Of a stretch of DNA of 64,000 nucleotides, positions 14,294 through 23,591 are shown one piece after another. Source of the stretch: VRUE01 sp963712595 (GTDB taxonomy: Bacteria; Actinomycetota; Thermoleophilia; Solirubrobacterales; 70-9); assembly GCA_963712595.1 (NCBI GenBank), contig CAVQIM010000003.1, forward strand, positions 248,001-312,000. The letters run 5' to 3'. The first letter of the stretch is position 1. The number at the start of each line of letters is the position of its first letter. Position numbers and translations under genes: made by a program. Under the pieces are notes generated by a model, which was given only the letters and a program-made list of their open reading frames with translations, did no database searches and was not told the origin of the DNA.

Positions 14294-15993
14294 TCTGTGT
14301 GGCCCAAGCCCGGCACGGGATGGCCGTGTTTGGAGAGGGCGCAGAGAACCGGGGCGGGATCAAAGGGATCGGTGAGGGCACGACCGCTCGGGGTGCCGCG
14401 AACCGGCTTGCCTTTTTTCGGCGCCCTGCCGCGACCGCACTGGATCAGTTCGTCGTGGACCCCGTCGCGGGCATCGATCACGTCTTCGCCGCCGCCACCG
14501 TAGAAGCGGTCGACGCCGGGCTGGCCGAGCATCGCGTTGGCGCGGCCGTTGCCGATCAGGACGTCGTAGTCGAAGGAGCCCTCCATGTCCTCGTTGGTGG
14601 CAGAGAGGTGAACCGGGTGGCAGCCGCGGACGACGTCGATCCAGGCCTTGTGCTTCGGGAAGGAGATGTAGAGCAGCCCGGGGTGGGCCTGGGTCTCGGC
14701 GAAGGAGGCGTCGTCGCGGCCGGGGCCGCCGACGATGGCGCCGCCGGCGCAGCCGCCTCCCGCCGCGAGCAGGTCGCCGTCGCCGCCGCCATAGAGGTAG
14801 GTCGGGCCCGGCGTGCTGCCGATCAGGCCGTCGGCGCCGCCGTCGCCGTAGAGGTGATCGCTGCCGAAGCCGGCCTCGATCAGGTCGTCCTCGGGGCCGC
14901 CGTGGATCGTGTCGTTGCCGAGGCCGCCGGCGATGCGAACGTTCTGGGCGCCGGTGAGCGAGCCTTCGACGCGGAGGCTGTCGTTGCCCGGGCCGAGGTC
15001 GGCCATCAGCCAACGCGCCAGACCATCGGTCGGGCAGCTGACCTCGGCGGGGCCGGAGCGACTGCAGCCCGGCCCGATCGCGAAGCCTTTTTTGGCGCTG
15101 ACGCCAAAGGTCGAGGTCTTTTCGTCGAAGGCGACGATGAAGTGGTCGGGCCCGCCGCCGCCGACGATCTCCAGCCCGCCGCCGCCGCCCATGGTCGGGT
15201 CGAGTTCGATGTAGGCGGAGGCCTTCAGCTTCTTTTCCCGCCCGCAGGAGGCAGTGCGGCCTTTGGCCCCCTGGCAGCCATCGCTGCCCTGCCCGCCAAG
15301 CAGCTCGTCATGGCCGCCGCCGCCGCGAATCGTGTCGTCGCCCGGACCTCCGTCGATCACGTTGGCCTGGTGATTGCCGGTGAGGGTGTCGTCGAAGGCG
15401 GAACCCTCGATGCCCTCGAAGCGGAAGAGTCGGTCGTGGCCGTCGCCGCGCGCCTTGTGCGCGGCGAGCGAGACTTTGACGCCGCCGCTGCGACCGGAGC
15501 CCACGTCGGTGGCGAAGGAGGCGATGTCGCCGCGGCCGGCGCCGCCGTCCATGCGGTCGTAGCCGTAGTCGCCGTGGACGAGGTCGAAGTTGCCGCCGCC
15601 ACCGTTCAGCGTGTCGATGCCGAGGCTGCCGGCCACCTCGTCGACGTCTCCGGGGCCGCCGAAGAGGCGGTCGTCGCCGAGGTCGCCGACCACCCGATCG
15701 TCGTCCCCGGCGCCCCCGTCGGCGATGTCGTTGCCGCGCCCACCGTGCACCAGGTCAGCTCCTGGCCCGCCGCAGAGCAGGTCGTTCCCAAGGCTGCCGA
15801 GGATCGTGTCGTTGCCTTCCCCGCCCCAGATCACGTCGCGGTCCGGCGTCCCCCGCAACACGTCCGGCCCATCCGTGCCGATGATCTTCGCCCGCCGCCC
15901 ATGGCAGCGCGGTTCTTCCACCGGTTCGTTGGACGCGGGCGCAGCGGCGATGAACACGATGGCGGCCAGAGCCGCTCCGAAAAATGTCTTCAT
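14284..15993 (-). CDS. Secreted RTX-type calcium-binding repeat protein
   Basis: A 569-residue protein with a signal peptide (about 1-20, ending AAAPAS) followed by several blocks of glycine- and aspartate-rich nonapeptides, for example IWGGEGNDTILGSLGNDLL, FGGPGDVDEVAGS and DRFYGGGGEDVIDARDGV. Such GGxGxDxLx repeats form calcium-loaded beta-rolls. Between blocks are less repetitive beta regions (about 235-330). Export by the general signal peptide replaces the type I system used for Gram-negative RTX proteins; no HlyBD genes are seen. No protease or lipase domain is recognisable, so it may be structural or adhesive. The start codon lies in the arm of inverted repeat D. Confidence 0.85.
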   Translation of the reverse strand: MKTFFGAALAAIVFIAAAPASNEPVEEPRCHGRRAKIIGTDGPDVLRGTPDRDVIWGGEGNDTILGSLGNDLLCGGPGADLVHGGRGNDIADGGAGDDDRVVGDLGDDRLFGGPGDVDEVAGSLGIDTLNGGGGNFDLVHGDYGYDRMDGGAGRGDIASFATDVGSGRSGGVKVSLAAHKARGDGHDRLFRFEGIEGSAFDDTLTGNHQANVIDGGPGDDTIRGGGGHDELLGGQGSDGCQGAKGRTASCGREKKLKASAYIELDPTMGGGGGLEIVGGGGPDHFIVAFDEKTSTFGVSAKKGFAIGPGCSRSGPAEVSCPTDGLARWLMADLGPGNDSLRVEGSLTGAQNVRIAGGLGNDTIHGGPEDDLIEAGFGSDHLYGDGGADGLIGSTPGPTYLYGGGDGDLLAAGGGCAGGAIVGGPGRDDASFAETQAHPGLLYISFPKHKAWIDVVRGCHPVHLSATNEDMEGSFDYDVLIGNGRANAMLGQPGVDRFYGGGGEDVIDARDGVHDELIQCGRGRAPKKGKPVRGTPSGRALTDPFDPAPVLCALSKHGHPVPGLGHTDSP

Positions 15994-16167
15994 CGGCTAG
16001 GGCGTGGTCTCATGAGGCTGGCCAGCATATGACGTGGCCCAGCCGTTGCCAGGCAAGGACGCAGGGAGCCCGAATAGCAGCGCTATTCGGGCGACCGAGG
16101 ACGCCGCATGGCAACGGCTGGGACCGTCAGATGCGGTCAGAATCATGAGACCGCGCCCTAGCCGATG
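15991..16167. repeat. Nested inverted repeat D (shared core with repeat E)
   Basis: Outer arms 15991-16015 and 16143-16167 are 25 bases with a single mismatch that is a G-U wobble in plus-strand RNA. Middle arms CCCAGCCGTTGCCA (16038-16051) and TGGCAACGGCTGGG (16109-16122) are perfect. The inner 11-bp stem GCCCGAATAGC (16068-16078) pairs with 16082-16092. The segment 16078-16108 recurs at 38233-38263 with one difference. The left arm contains the RTX start codon and the right arm the aldehyde dehydrogenase stop codon. Confidence 0.7.
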
Positions 16168-17600
16168 TTGATCATGACGTGCTTGATCTCGGTGTAGTCC
16201 TCGAGGGCGTAGACCGAGAGGTCCTTGCCGTAGCCGGACTGCTTGAAGCCGCCGTGCGGCATCTCGGAGACCAGCGGGATGTGGTCGTTGATCCAGACGC
16301 AGCCGAACTCCAGTGCGTTGGCCACTCGCATCGCACGGCCGACGTCGCGGGTCCAGACCGATGAGGCGAGGCCGTAGCGGGTTCCGTTGGCCCACTCGAT
16401 CGCCTTCGCCTCGTCGCTGAACGGCTGCACCGTGATCACCGGGCCGAAGATCTCGTCCTGGATCATCTCGTCGCCCTGCTCGAGGCCGGCGACGACCGCG
16501 GGCTCGAGGAAGAAGCCGGGCAGGTCGGGTTGGGCTCCGCCGGTGACGACCTCGGCATTGCCAGGCTTGCGCTCGAGGAAGCCCTCGACCCGCTCGCGCT
16601 GGCGCTCTGAGTTGAGCGGGCCCAGTGTCGTCTCGGCCGACATCGTGTCGCCCAGGACCAACCCCTTCGCTTCGCCGGCGAGACCGCTGACCACGTCGTC
16701 GTAGACGTTGCTCGAGGCGAGCACGCGCGTTGCCGCCGTGCAGTCCTGGCCCGCGTTGTAGTAGCCGGTGCCGGCGATCGTCTCCATCGCCGCCTCCATG
16801 TCGGCGTCGTCGAAGATCACCACTGGGGCCTTGCCGCCGAGCTCGAGATGGACGCGCTTCAGCGAGTCGGCGGCGGCCTTGGCGATCCACTTGCCGGTCG
16901 GCGGCGACCCTGTCAGGCAGACCATGCCGACGTCGGGATGGGTTACCAGCTCGGCCCCGGTCGGCTCTCCGTGCCCACCGATCGCGTTGAAGACCCCTGG
17001 CGGCAGGATCTCGGCGCACCACCCGGCAAAGAGCAGCGTGCTCAGCGGCGTCGTCTCGGCCGGCTTCAGCACCACCGTGTTGCCGGAGGCGAGCGCCGGG
17101 CCGATCTTCCAGATCGCCATCATCAGGGGGTAGTTCCAGGGGGTGATCTGGCCGACCACGCCGACCGGCTCGCGGCGGATGAACGAGGTATGCCCCTCCA
17201 TGTACTCCCCCGCGGCGCGTCCCTCCATCGTGCGGGCGGCGCCGGCAAAGAAGCGCAGCTGATCCGCCATCACCGGGATTTCGTCCTCGACCACCGCGCT
17301 ACGCGGCTTGCCGGCGTCGGCCGCCTCGAGGTCGGCGATCTGCTCGCCGCGCTCCTCGATCATGTCCGCCATCCGCAGCAGCGCCCGCGCTCGTTCGCCC
17401 GGAGGCGTCGCCGCCCAGCCCGGGAACGCCTCCTTCGCCGCCGCCACCGCGGCGTCGACGTCGGGCTTGGTCGACAGCGGCGCCTCGGCGATCGCCTCAC
17501 CGGTGGCGGGATTGAGCACGTCCTCGCTGCCGCCCTCAGCCGGGTCGACCGCCTTGCCGCCGATGAAGTTCCTCAGCTTCGTCTTCGCCGCCGTCGCCAT
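16158..17600 (-). CDS. Gamma-aminobutyraldehyde dehydrogenase-like aldehyde dehydrogenase
   Basis: A 480-residue NAD-dependent aldehyde dehydrogenase. PWNYPLMMAIWKIGPALASGNT and KPAETTPLST mark the cofactor site, LELGGKAPV carries the general base and GYYNAGQDCTAATRV the catalytic cysteine (near residue 280). The GQDCTA variant and the C-terminal EDYTEIKHVM are typical of aminobutyraldehyde dehydrogenases (PatD/YdcW type) that convert 4-aminobutanal from putrescine into GABA. It starts 12 bases after the alanine dehydrogenase stop, within a polyamine island. Confidence 0.85.
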   Translation of the reverse strand: MATAAKTKLRNFIGGKAVDPAEGGSEDVLNPATGEAIAEAPLSTKPDVDAAVAAAKEAFPGWAATPPGERARALLRMADMIEERGEQIADLEAADAGKPRSAVVEDEIPVMADQLRFFAGAARTMEGRAAGEYMEGHTSFIRREPVGVVGQITPWNYPLMMAIWKIGPALASGNTVVLKPAETTPLSTLLFAGWCAEILPPGVFNAIGGHGEPTGAELVTHPDVGMVCLTGSPPTGKWIAKAAADSLKRVHLELGGKAPVVIFDDADMEAAMETIAGTGYYNAGQDCTAATRVLASSNVYDDVVSGLAGEAKGLVLGDTMSAETTLGPLNSERQRERVEGFLERKPGNAEVVTGGAQPDLPGFFLEPAVVAGLEQGDEMIQDEIFGPVITVQPFSDEAKAIEWANGTRYGLASSVWTRDVGRAMRVANALEFGCVWINDHIPLVSEMPHGGFKQSGYGKDLSVYALEDYTEIKHVMINIG

Positions 17601-17612
17601 CGATCAGCCTCC

Positions 17613-18752
17613 TCAGCTCTCACTCGTTGCCGGTTCAAGTCCGAGCACGTCCTCGATTGGGACGCAGCCCACACCTACCCCGTCCGCAACCGCCGGATGC
17701 GTAACCTCGCCGCCGGCGACGTTCACTCCCAGCCGTAGACCCGGATCGCGCCTGATCGCGCCGGCGACGCCCCCGTCGGCGAGGGCGATCGCATAGGGAA
17801 GCGTGGCGTTGGTGAGGGCGTGGGTCGAGGTGATCGGCACCGCGCCGGGCATGTTGGCGACGCAGTAATGGGTGATCCCGTCGACCTCGAAGGTGGGGTC
17901 CTGGTGGGTGGTCGGGCGCGAGGTCTCGAAGCAACCCCCCTGGTCGATCGCGACGTCGACGAGGACGGCGCCGGGCTTCATCAGCCCGAGCTGCTCGCGG
18001 CGGACGACGAAGGGAGCGCGCGCCCCGTGGACGAGCACGGCGCCGATCACGAGGTCGGCGCGCGGCAGCATCTCCTCGATCGCCAGCGTGGTCGAGTAGA
18101 CGGTCGAGCAGCGGCCGGCGAAGGCGGTCTCCAGCTCACGCAGCCGGTCGATCGATTTGTCGAAGACGAAGACGTCGGCCTCCATCCCGATCGCAATGAA
18201 GGCGGCGTTCATGCCGACCACGCCGCCGCCGATCACCATCACGTTGGCGGCGGCGACGCCGGGGACGCCACCGAGCAGGATGCCGCGCCCACCGAGCGGC
18301 TTCTCCAGCATGAAGGCACCGGCCTGGGTGGCGATCTTGCCGGCGATCTCGCTCATCGGCGCCAGCAGCGGCAGGCGGCCGCGGGCGTCCTCGACCGTCT
18401 CGTAGGCGATGCAGGTGGCACCCGAGCCGCAGAGGCCGCGGGTCAGCTCGGGGTCCGGCGCGAGGTGCAGGTAGGTGAAGAGAAGCTGGCCGGGGCGCAG
18501 CATCTCGACCTCGCCAGGCTGCGGCTCCTTCACCTTCAGCACCATCTCCGCCTCGCCGAAGACTGCCGCGGCGTCCGAGACGATCTGGGCGCCCTGGTCC
18601 TCGAAGGCGGTGTCGTCGATCGAGCTGCCGAGGCCGGCGCCGGCCTCGATCAACACTTCGTGACCGTGCTCGACCATCTCGCGCACCCCCGCCGGCGTGA
18701 TCGCGACCCGGTACTCGGCCGGCTTGATCTCCCTCGGGATTCCCACCCTCAT
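17613..18752 (-). CDS. ald: Alanine dehydrogenase
   Basis: A 379-residue NAD-dependent enzyme interconverting L-alanine with pyruvate, ammonia and NADH. It starts MRVGIPREIKPAEYRVAITP, has KVKEPQ (pyruvate-binding region), the Rossmann segment VMVIGGGVVGMNAAFIAIGM and DVAIDQGGCFETSRPTTHQ, all family signatures, at normal length. With the pyruvate-type aminotransferase in this island it would regenerate pyruvate from alanine and release ammonium. It is immediately upstream of the aminobutyraldehyde dehydrogenase and shares its operon. Confidence 0.95.
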   Translation of the reverse strand: MRVGIPREIKPAEYRVAITPAGVREMVEHGHEVLIEAGAGLGSSIDDTAFEDQGAQIVSDAAAVFGEAEMVLKVKEPQPGEVEMLRPGQLLFTYLHLAPDPELTRGLCGSGATCIAYETVEDARGRLPLLAPMSEIAGKIATQAGAFMLEKPLGGRGILLGGVPGVAAANVMVIGGGVVGMNAAFIAIGMEADVFVFDKSIDRLRELETAFAGRCSTVYSTTLAIEEMLPRADLVIGAVLVHGARAPFVVRREQLGLMKPGAVLVDVAIDQGGCFETSRPTTHQDPTFEVDGITHYCVANMPGAVPITSTHALTNATLPYAIALADGGVAGAIRRDPGLRLGVNVAGGEVTHPAVADGVGVGCVPIEDVLGLEPATSES

Positions 18753-18855
18753 CGAGAGACCACACCCCCCGCCCGCGGCGGACGCGGAAACGACCGAGCA
18801 AGATCTCCGGTGACCATTAGTGCGAGGGAGTGAGAGCAGAGCACGCGGGCGGAAT

Positions 18856-20412
18856 TCATGTCACCAGCTCTCTGGCCCGGATCGCCAGCCAGAACTCGAT
18901 CCGATCGTGGGCGCGCGAGAGGTCGCGGCCGGTCAGCTCCTCGACCCGGCGCATCCGGTAGCGCAGCGTGTGACGGTGGCAGTAGACCTCGCGGGCGGCG
19001 CGCTCCCACTGGCCGTTCTGCTCGATGAAGGCCTCCAGCGAGCGCAGCAGCTCTCCGCCGTACTCCTCGTCGCCCTCCTCGATCGGGCCGAGGACGCTGT
19101 CGCAGTAGAGCTTCAGCGCCTCGTCGTCCTGGATCGAGAGCAACAGGGTGAAGGCGCCGAGGTCGCGCCAGGAGGCGACCTCCGGGGCGGTGCCGTTCTC
19201 GATCGCGGTCGCCTCGAGCGCGCAGCGCGCCTCGTGGAAGGAGCGGCGCAGGTCCTCCGGCGGAGCCGGGCGGCTGGCGGCGGCGCGGACGGCGCCGCGG
19301 TCTTTGATCAGCGCCTTGCGGGCGTCGGCGGCGAGGTCGACGGGATCGCGGTCGGCGGCATCGACGACCGCGCAGAGTAGCTCGCGGCGACCGCTTGCGT
19401 GGGGGGCGACGACTGCCGGGCAGGCGTCGGCGGCGAGCGCTCGCTCCAGCGCCGACTCGGCGGCGGCCGGGTCGTCGAGGGCGAAGACGAGCACGGCGGC
19501 CTCGTCGCCGATGCCGAAGGGCTCGAGGCGGCGGCGCAGCTCGGTTGGGTCGAGGCGGCCGCCGAGTGCACCCGCCAGCACGTCGCCGGCGAGGCGCCGC
19601 TCGGTCTCGCGCGCGACACGGCGCCGCATCAGCTCGAGCGCGACGACGGCGACCGCCTGCTGCAGGATCAGCCGCTCGAAGTCGCCGAGGCCACCGGAGT
19701 CGCGGACGATCACGACCCAGGCCTGCGGCGGGCCTCCGCCGGGCGAGATCACCGGATGCGCGAGGGCGCGACCGGCCACCGCCGGATGGGCGGGGACGAA
19801 CGCGTGCCCGTCGCCAGTGTGCGCAAGCGCTTCCTCCCGGATCGCCTTGACCGCCTCGGCAGAGAGCTCGCGGCGGAAGCCGCGCCCGGCGAGGCGCTCG
19901 CCGCGGCCACCGAGGATCGCCACCGTGCCGCCGACCGCGGAGGCGATCGTCGCCACGATCTCCTCCAGGCCGCGCTCTTCCAGCACCAGCCGCTCGAGCC
20001 GCCGCTGCACCGCGATGCCCCGCTGCAGCACCTCGTACTGCTCGTTGACGAGGCGGGCGAAGGCCTTCTCGGTGATCGCGATGAACGGGGTCGAGTAGGG
20101 AACCTCGAAGAGCGGGAAGTCCCGTTTCCTGGCCTCCTCGACCAGGGCTTTGGGCAGCTTCTCGTGATTGAAGCCGGTGCCGAAGCCGAGACCGGCGAGG
20201 TTGTGGTCGGCAAGCAGGCGGATGAAGGCGCGCTGCTTCGCCGCGGTGGTGAGCGGGATCCCCGTGGTCAGCATCAACTCCCCGCCCGAGAGCCATGGAG
20301 TCGGATCGTCCAGCTCGGAGATGTGGACCCAGCGCACCGGGGCCTCGGCCGCCTGGGCGCCGGAAGCGAGCTCGAGGTCGAGTTCGTCGAGCAGACTTTG
20401 GACGGTGAGCAT
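18856..20412 (-). CDS. PucR-family transcriptional regulator
   Basis: A 518-residue regulator. Residues about 1-120 are the PucR N-terminal sensory domain (VRWVHISELDDPTPWLSGGELMLTTG). The middle region (about 150-330) is GAF/CdaR-like. The C-terminal PucR helix-turn-helix (about 455-510) contains YCHRHTLRYRMRRVEELTGRDLS. Such proteins activate purine, amino acid or polyamine catabolism in response to metabolites. It lies 8 bases after the aminotransferase gene, so it probably regulates this island, perhaps through the region 21807-22025. Confidence 0.88.
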   Translation of the reverse strand: MLTVQSLLDELDLELASGAQAAEAPVRWVHISELDDPTPWLSGGELMLTTGIPLTTAAKQRAFIRLLADHNLAGLGFGTGFNHEKLPKALVEEARKRDFPLFEVPYSTPFIAITEKAFARLVNEQYEVLQRGIAVQRRLERLVLEERGLEEIVATIASAVGGTVAILGGRGERLAGRGFRRELSAEAVKAIREEALAHTGDGHAFVPAHPAVAGRALAHPVISPGGGPPQAWVVIVRDSGGLGDFERLILQQAVAVVALELMRRRVARETERRLAGDVLAGALGGRLDPTELRRRLEPFGIGDEAAVLVFALDDPAAAESALERALAADACPAVVAPHASGRRELLCAVVDAADRDPVDLAADARKALIKDRGAVRAAASRPAPPEDLRRSFHEARCALEATAIENGTAPEVASWRDLGAFTLLLSIQDDEALKLYCDSVLGPIEEGDEEYGGELLRSLEAFIEQNGQWERAAREVYCHRHTLRYRMRRVEELTGRDLSRAHDRIEFWLAIRARELVT

Positions 20413-20420
20413 CCGGGGGC

Positions 20421-21806
20421 CTATCTCCGGACCCGCTCCGAAGCCTCGCCCAGCACGCCGTGCAGGACGTCGTGGATCTCCTCGAACTGCTCGGTGTCGG
20501 CGATCAGCGGCGGCGCCAGCTGCACCACCGGGTCGCCGCGGTCGTCGGCGCGGCAGATCAACCCGCGCTTGTAGAGCTCACCGGAGAGAAAGCCGCGCAG
20601 CAGGTTCTCCGACTCCTCGTCGCTGAAGCCCTCTTTGGTCTCGCGGTCCTTGACCAGCTCGATCGCCTGGAAGTAGCCGGCGCCGCGCACGTCGCCGACG
20701 ATCGGGATGTCGTACAGCGTCTCCAGCATCTGGCGGAACTCGCCTTCCTTGGCCAGGACGTGCCCGCAGAGGTCCTCGCGCTCGTAGATATCGAGATTGG
20801 CCATCGCGATCGCCGAGGCGAGCGGATGGCCGGCAAAGGTGAAGCCGTGGGCGAAGGACGCGTCGCCTTCCATGAACGGCGCCGCGACCGCGTCGGATGC
20901 GATCAGCGCACCCATTGGCGCGTAAGCGGAGGTCAACGCCTTTGCCACGGTGATGATGTCGGGGACGTAGCCGAAGCGTTCGCAGCCGAACCAGTGACCG
21001 AGGCGGCCCCAGGCGCAGATCACCTCGTCGGAGATCATCAGCACGTCGTAGCGATCGCAGATCTCCCGCACGCGCTCGAAGTAGCCGGCCGGCGGGACGA
21101 TGCAGCCGCCGGCGTTCTGCACCGGCTCGAGGATCACCGCGGCGACGGTCTCCGGGCCCTCGAACTGGATCCGCTCCTCGATCGCCGTCGCTGCCCAGAG
21201 CGGGTGGCGGTCCTCCGGCCAACGATAGATGTTGGTGTTGGGGACGTGGCAACCGCCGGGCGTGAGCGGCTCGAACTGCGAGCGAAGCTCGGTGATGCCG
21301 GTGGCCGAGAGAGCTCCAAGCGAGGTGCCGTGGTAGGCGATCTCGCGCGCGATCACCTTGTGCTTCTGGCCTTTGCCGAGCAGGCGGTGGTAGTTGCGGG
21401 CGAGCTTCAGAGCCGACTCGACCGACTCCGAGCCGCCGGAGGTGAAGAAGACACGGTTGAGGTCGCCGGGGGCGAGCGAGGCGAGGCGCGCCGCCAGCTC
21501 GATCGCACGCGGGTGGGCGTAGCTCCACAGCGTGTAGAAGCCGAGCTCCTCGACTTGACGCGCGGCGGCTTCGCCGAGCTCGGTGCGGCCGTGGCCCGCA
21601 CCGACGCAGAAGAGGCCCGAGAGCCCGTCGAGGTAGCGGTTTCCGTGCTCGTCGTAGACGTAGCAGCCGTCGCCGCGAACGATGATCGGGATCTCGTGAT
21701 CGGGGCCATAGGACCCCATCCGCGAGAAATGCATCCAGAGATGTCGCTGGGCGAGCTCCTGCAGGCTGGCGCCCACCTTCGGACTCGAATGCGACACAAC
21801 GGCCAT
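20421..21806 (-). CDS. Class III omega-aminotransferase, putrescine/beta-alanine:pyruvate type
   Basis: A 461-residue PLP-dependent enzyme. FFTSGGSESVESALKLAR binds the cofactor phosphate, AYHGTSLGALSATG and LMISDEVICAWGRLG give the pyridine-nitrogen aspartate, and ITVAKALTSAYAPMGA carries the Schiff-base lysine. Overall it resembles SpuC-type putrescine-pyruvate or beta-alanine-pyruvate aminotransferases; substrate choice cannot be fixed by eye. The start is ATG 21806, with AAGGAG 7 bases before. Pairing with alanine dehydrogenase supports pyruvate as acceptor. Confidence 0.85.
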   Translation of the reverse strand: MAVVSHSSPKVGASLQELAQRHLWMHFSRMGSYGPDHEIPIIVRGDGCYVYDEHGNRYLDGLSGLFCVGAGHGRTELGEAAARQVEELGFYTLWSYAHPRAIELAARLASLAPGDLNRVFFTSGGSESVESALKLARNYHRLLGKGQKHKVIAREIAYHGTSLGALSATGITELRSQFEPLTPGGCHVPNTNIYRWPEDRHPLWAATAIEERIQFEGPETVAAVILEPVQNAGGCIVPPAGYFERVREICDRYDVLMISDEVICAWGRLGHWFGCERFGYVPDIITVAKALTSAYAPMGALIASDAVAAPFMEGDASFAHGFTFAGHPLASAIAMANLDIYEREDLCGHVLAKEGEFRQMLETLYDIPIVGDVRGAGYFQAIELVKDRETKEGFSDEESENLLRGFLSGELYKRGLICRADDRGDPVVQLAPPLIADTEQFEEIHDVLHGVLGEASERVRR

Positions 21807-22025
21807 GTCACTCTCCTTCTCTGCTACGACGTTATGGACAACGCTAGCCCCGAGATGGCGCTTCTGCAATGTTCATACGGGCAAGTTCCTTGGCACCACA
21901 TATACAGAATGTACAAGGCTTGTGCCTGCTTTTGGGACATTTGCCACTTGTGCACTCAGTCCGCTCGGAATACCTTCAAACGGTCGCTGCGTACAAATGC
22001 GGCGGATCGACGGGGAAGGAGACGC
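21807..22025. promoter_or_regulatory. Divergent promoter region of the polyamine island
   Basis: A 219-base spacer, visibly lower in GC than its surroundings, between the aminotransferase (-) and the APC permease (+). It contains ACAAGGCTTGT (21913-21923), an odd-centred palindrome, and related words (CAAGTTCCTTGG at 21892-21903; CACTTGTGCAC near 21945) that could be regulator sites, perhaps for the PucR protein. No gene is seen in it. Confidence 0.4.
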
Positions 22026-23576
22026 ATGGAGAGCGCAGCGGTTCCCGCAGGTAGGGCGTCAACCGGAAACGGTGCCGAAGCAGGCGATAAGGGCCTGAAG
22101 ACCGGGGCGATCGGCTACCTCTCCAACCTGGTAATCGGGGTCGCCTCGACCGCACCTGCCTACAGCCTCGCGGTGACGCTTGGGTTCATCACGGCCATCG
22201 CCGGCATGGGCTTCCACGCCCCCGCGGTGCTGATCGTCTCCTTCCTCCCGATGCTGCTGATCGCCGCCGCCTACAACTACATGAACAAGGCGGACCCCGA
22301 CTGCGGGACCAGCTTCACCTGGGTCACGCGAGCCCTGGGGCCCCGCCTCGGCTGGCTGACGGGATGGGTCATCGTCGCCGCAGACATCGTCGTGATGGCG
22401 ACGCTGGCCTACATCGCCGGCGTCTACACCTTCCTCCTTTTCGGCCTCGATGCGGCCGCGACCAACCTCCTCGATGTCAGCATCATCGCCGCGATCTGGA
22501 TCGCCGTGATGACCTGGATCTGCTACCGCGGCATCGAGCTCTCGGCCCGCACCCAGTACTTCCTGCTGGGGATCGAGATCTTCACGCTTGCCCTCTTCGC
22601 GGTGGTGGCGCTATGGAAGGTCTACGTCACGGGAGTTTCAGGATCGGTCCACGTCGGCCTCAGTTGGTTCTCCCCCTTTGGCATGCCCGGGGGGACCACC
22701 GCCCTGGTCAGCGGCGTACTGCTTGGCGCCTTCATCTATTGGGGTTGGGACAGCGGCGTCTGCGTCAACGAGGAGTCGACCGACAGCGCCAACGGCCCGG
22801 GCAAGGCCGCGGTGATGAGCACGATCCTCCTCGTGCTGATCTACGTCGTCGTCGGCGTCGCAGCACAGGCCTTCCAGGGCCCGCACTTCCTCAGCGAAAA
22901 CGCCGAAGACGTGCTCGGCGCGCTGGGCACCAACGTACTTGGGTCGCCGCTCGACAAGCTGCTGATCATCACGGTCCTGACCTCGGCCTCCGCATCGACC
23001 CAGACGACGATCCTGCCGACGGCCCGCACGACTCTCTCGATGGCGCGCTTCGGTTCGATCCCGAAAGCGTTCGGCCGGATCCACCCCCGCTACCTGACTC
23101 CGAGCGTGTCGACGCTGACGATGGGCGCCATCTCGCTGATCTGGACGCTGCTGATCATCAACATCAGCACCAGCGTGCTGGGGGACTCGATAATCGGGCT
23201 CGGCTTCCAGATCGCCTTCTACTACGGGTTGACCGGCTTCGCCTGCGTCGTCTACTACCGCAAGGAGATCTTCAAGAGCCTGAAGAACTTCATCATGGTG
23301 GGCATGGCTCCGCTGCTCGGCGGCCTCGCGCTCACTTTCATCTTCGTCAAGGCGCTGATCACCTACTCGGACCCAGCCGAAACGGAAACCGGCGAGGCGT
23401 TCCTCGGGGTCGGTGTCCCGGTTGCGATCGGGGTCGGGTTGATCCTGGTCGGGGTGCTGGTGATGGTCTGGGCGAACTTCGTCTATCCGAAGTTCTTCAA
23501 GCGCAAGACCGAAGTGGCGGACCCGGGAATCCTCGAGGGCACCGTGGTCGGCAAAGCCTCGGTGATGGCGGACTGA
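22026..23576 (+). CDS. APC-family amino acid/polyamine permease
   Basis: A 516-residue transporter with about 12 membrane segments. The N-terminal GYLSNLVIGVASTAPAYSLAVT, the substrate-site segment GWLTGWVIVAADIVVMATLAY and FIYWGWDSGVCVNEESTDS are typical of APC-superfamily members that take up amino acids or polyamines with protons. ATG 22026 is preceded by GGAAGGAG. It is divergent from the aminotransferase gene and followed by UspA and the Pot importer, so a polyamine or omega-amino acid substrate is likely by context. Confidence 0.87.
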   Translation: MESAAVPAGRASTGNGAEAGDKGLKTGAIGYLSNLVIGVASTAPAYSLAVTLGFITAIAGMGFHAPAVLIVSFLPMLLIAAAYNYMNKADPDCGTSFTWVTRALGPRLGWLTGWVIVAADIVVMATLAYIAGVYTFLLFGLDAAATNLLDVSIIAAIWIAVMTWICYRGIELSARTQYFLLGIEIFTLALFAVVALWKVYVTGVSGSVHVGLSWFSPFGMPGGTTALVSGVLLGAFIYWGWDSGVCVNEESTDSANGPGKAAVMSTILLVLIYVVVGVAAQAFQGPHFLSENAEDVLGALGTNVLGSPLDKLLIITVLTSASASTQTTILPTARTTLSMARFGSIPKAFGRIHPRYLTPSVSTLTMGAISLIWTLLIINISTSVLGDSIIGLGFQIAFYYGLTGFACVVYYRKEIFKSLKNFIMVGMAPLLGGLALTFIFVKALITYSDPAETETGEAFLGVGVPVAIGVGLILVGVLVMVWANFVYPKFFKRKTEVADPGILEGTVVGKASVMAD

Positions 23577-23591
23577 GCGGGAAGGAGCGAG

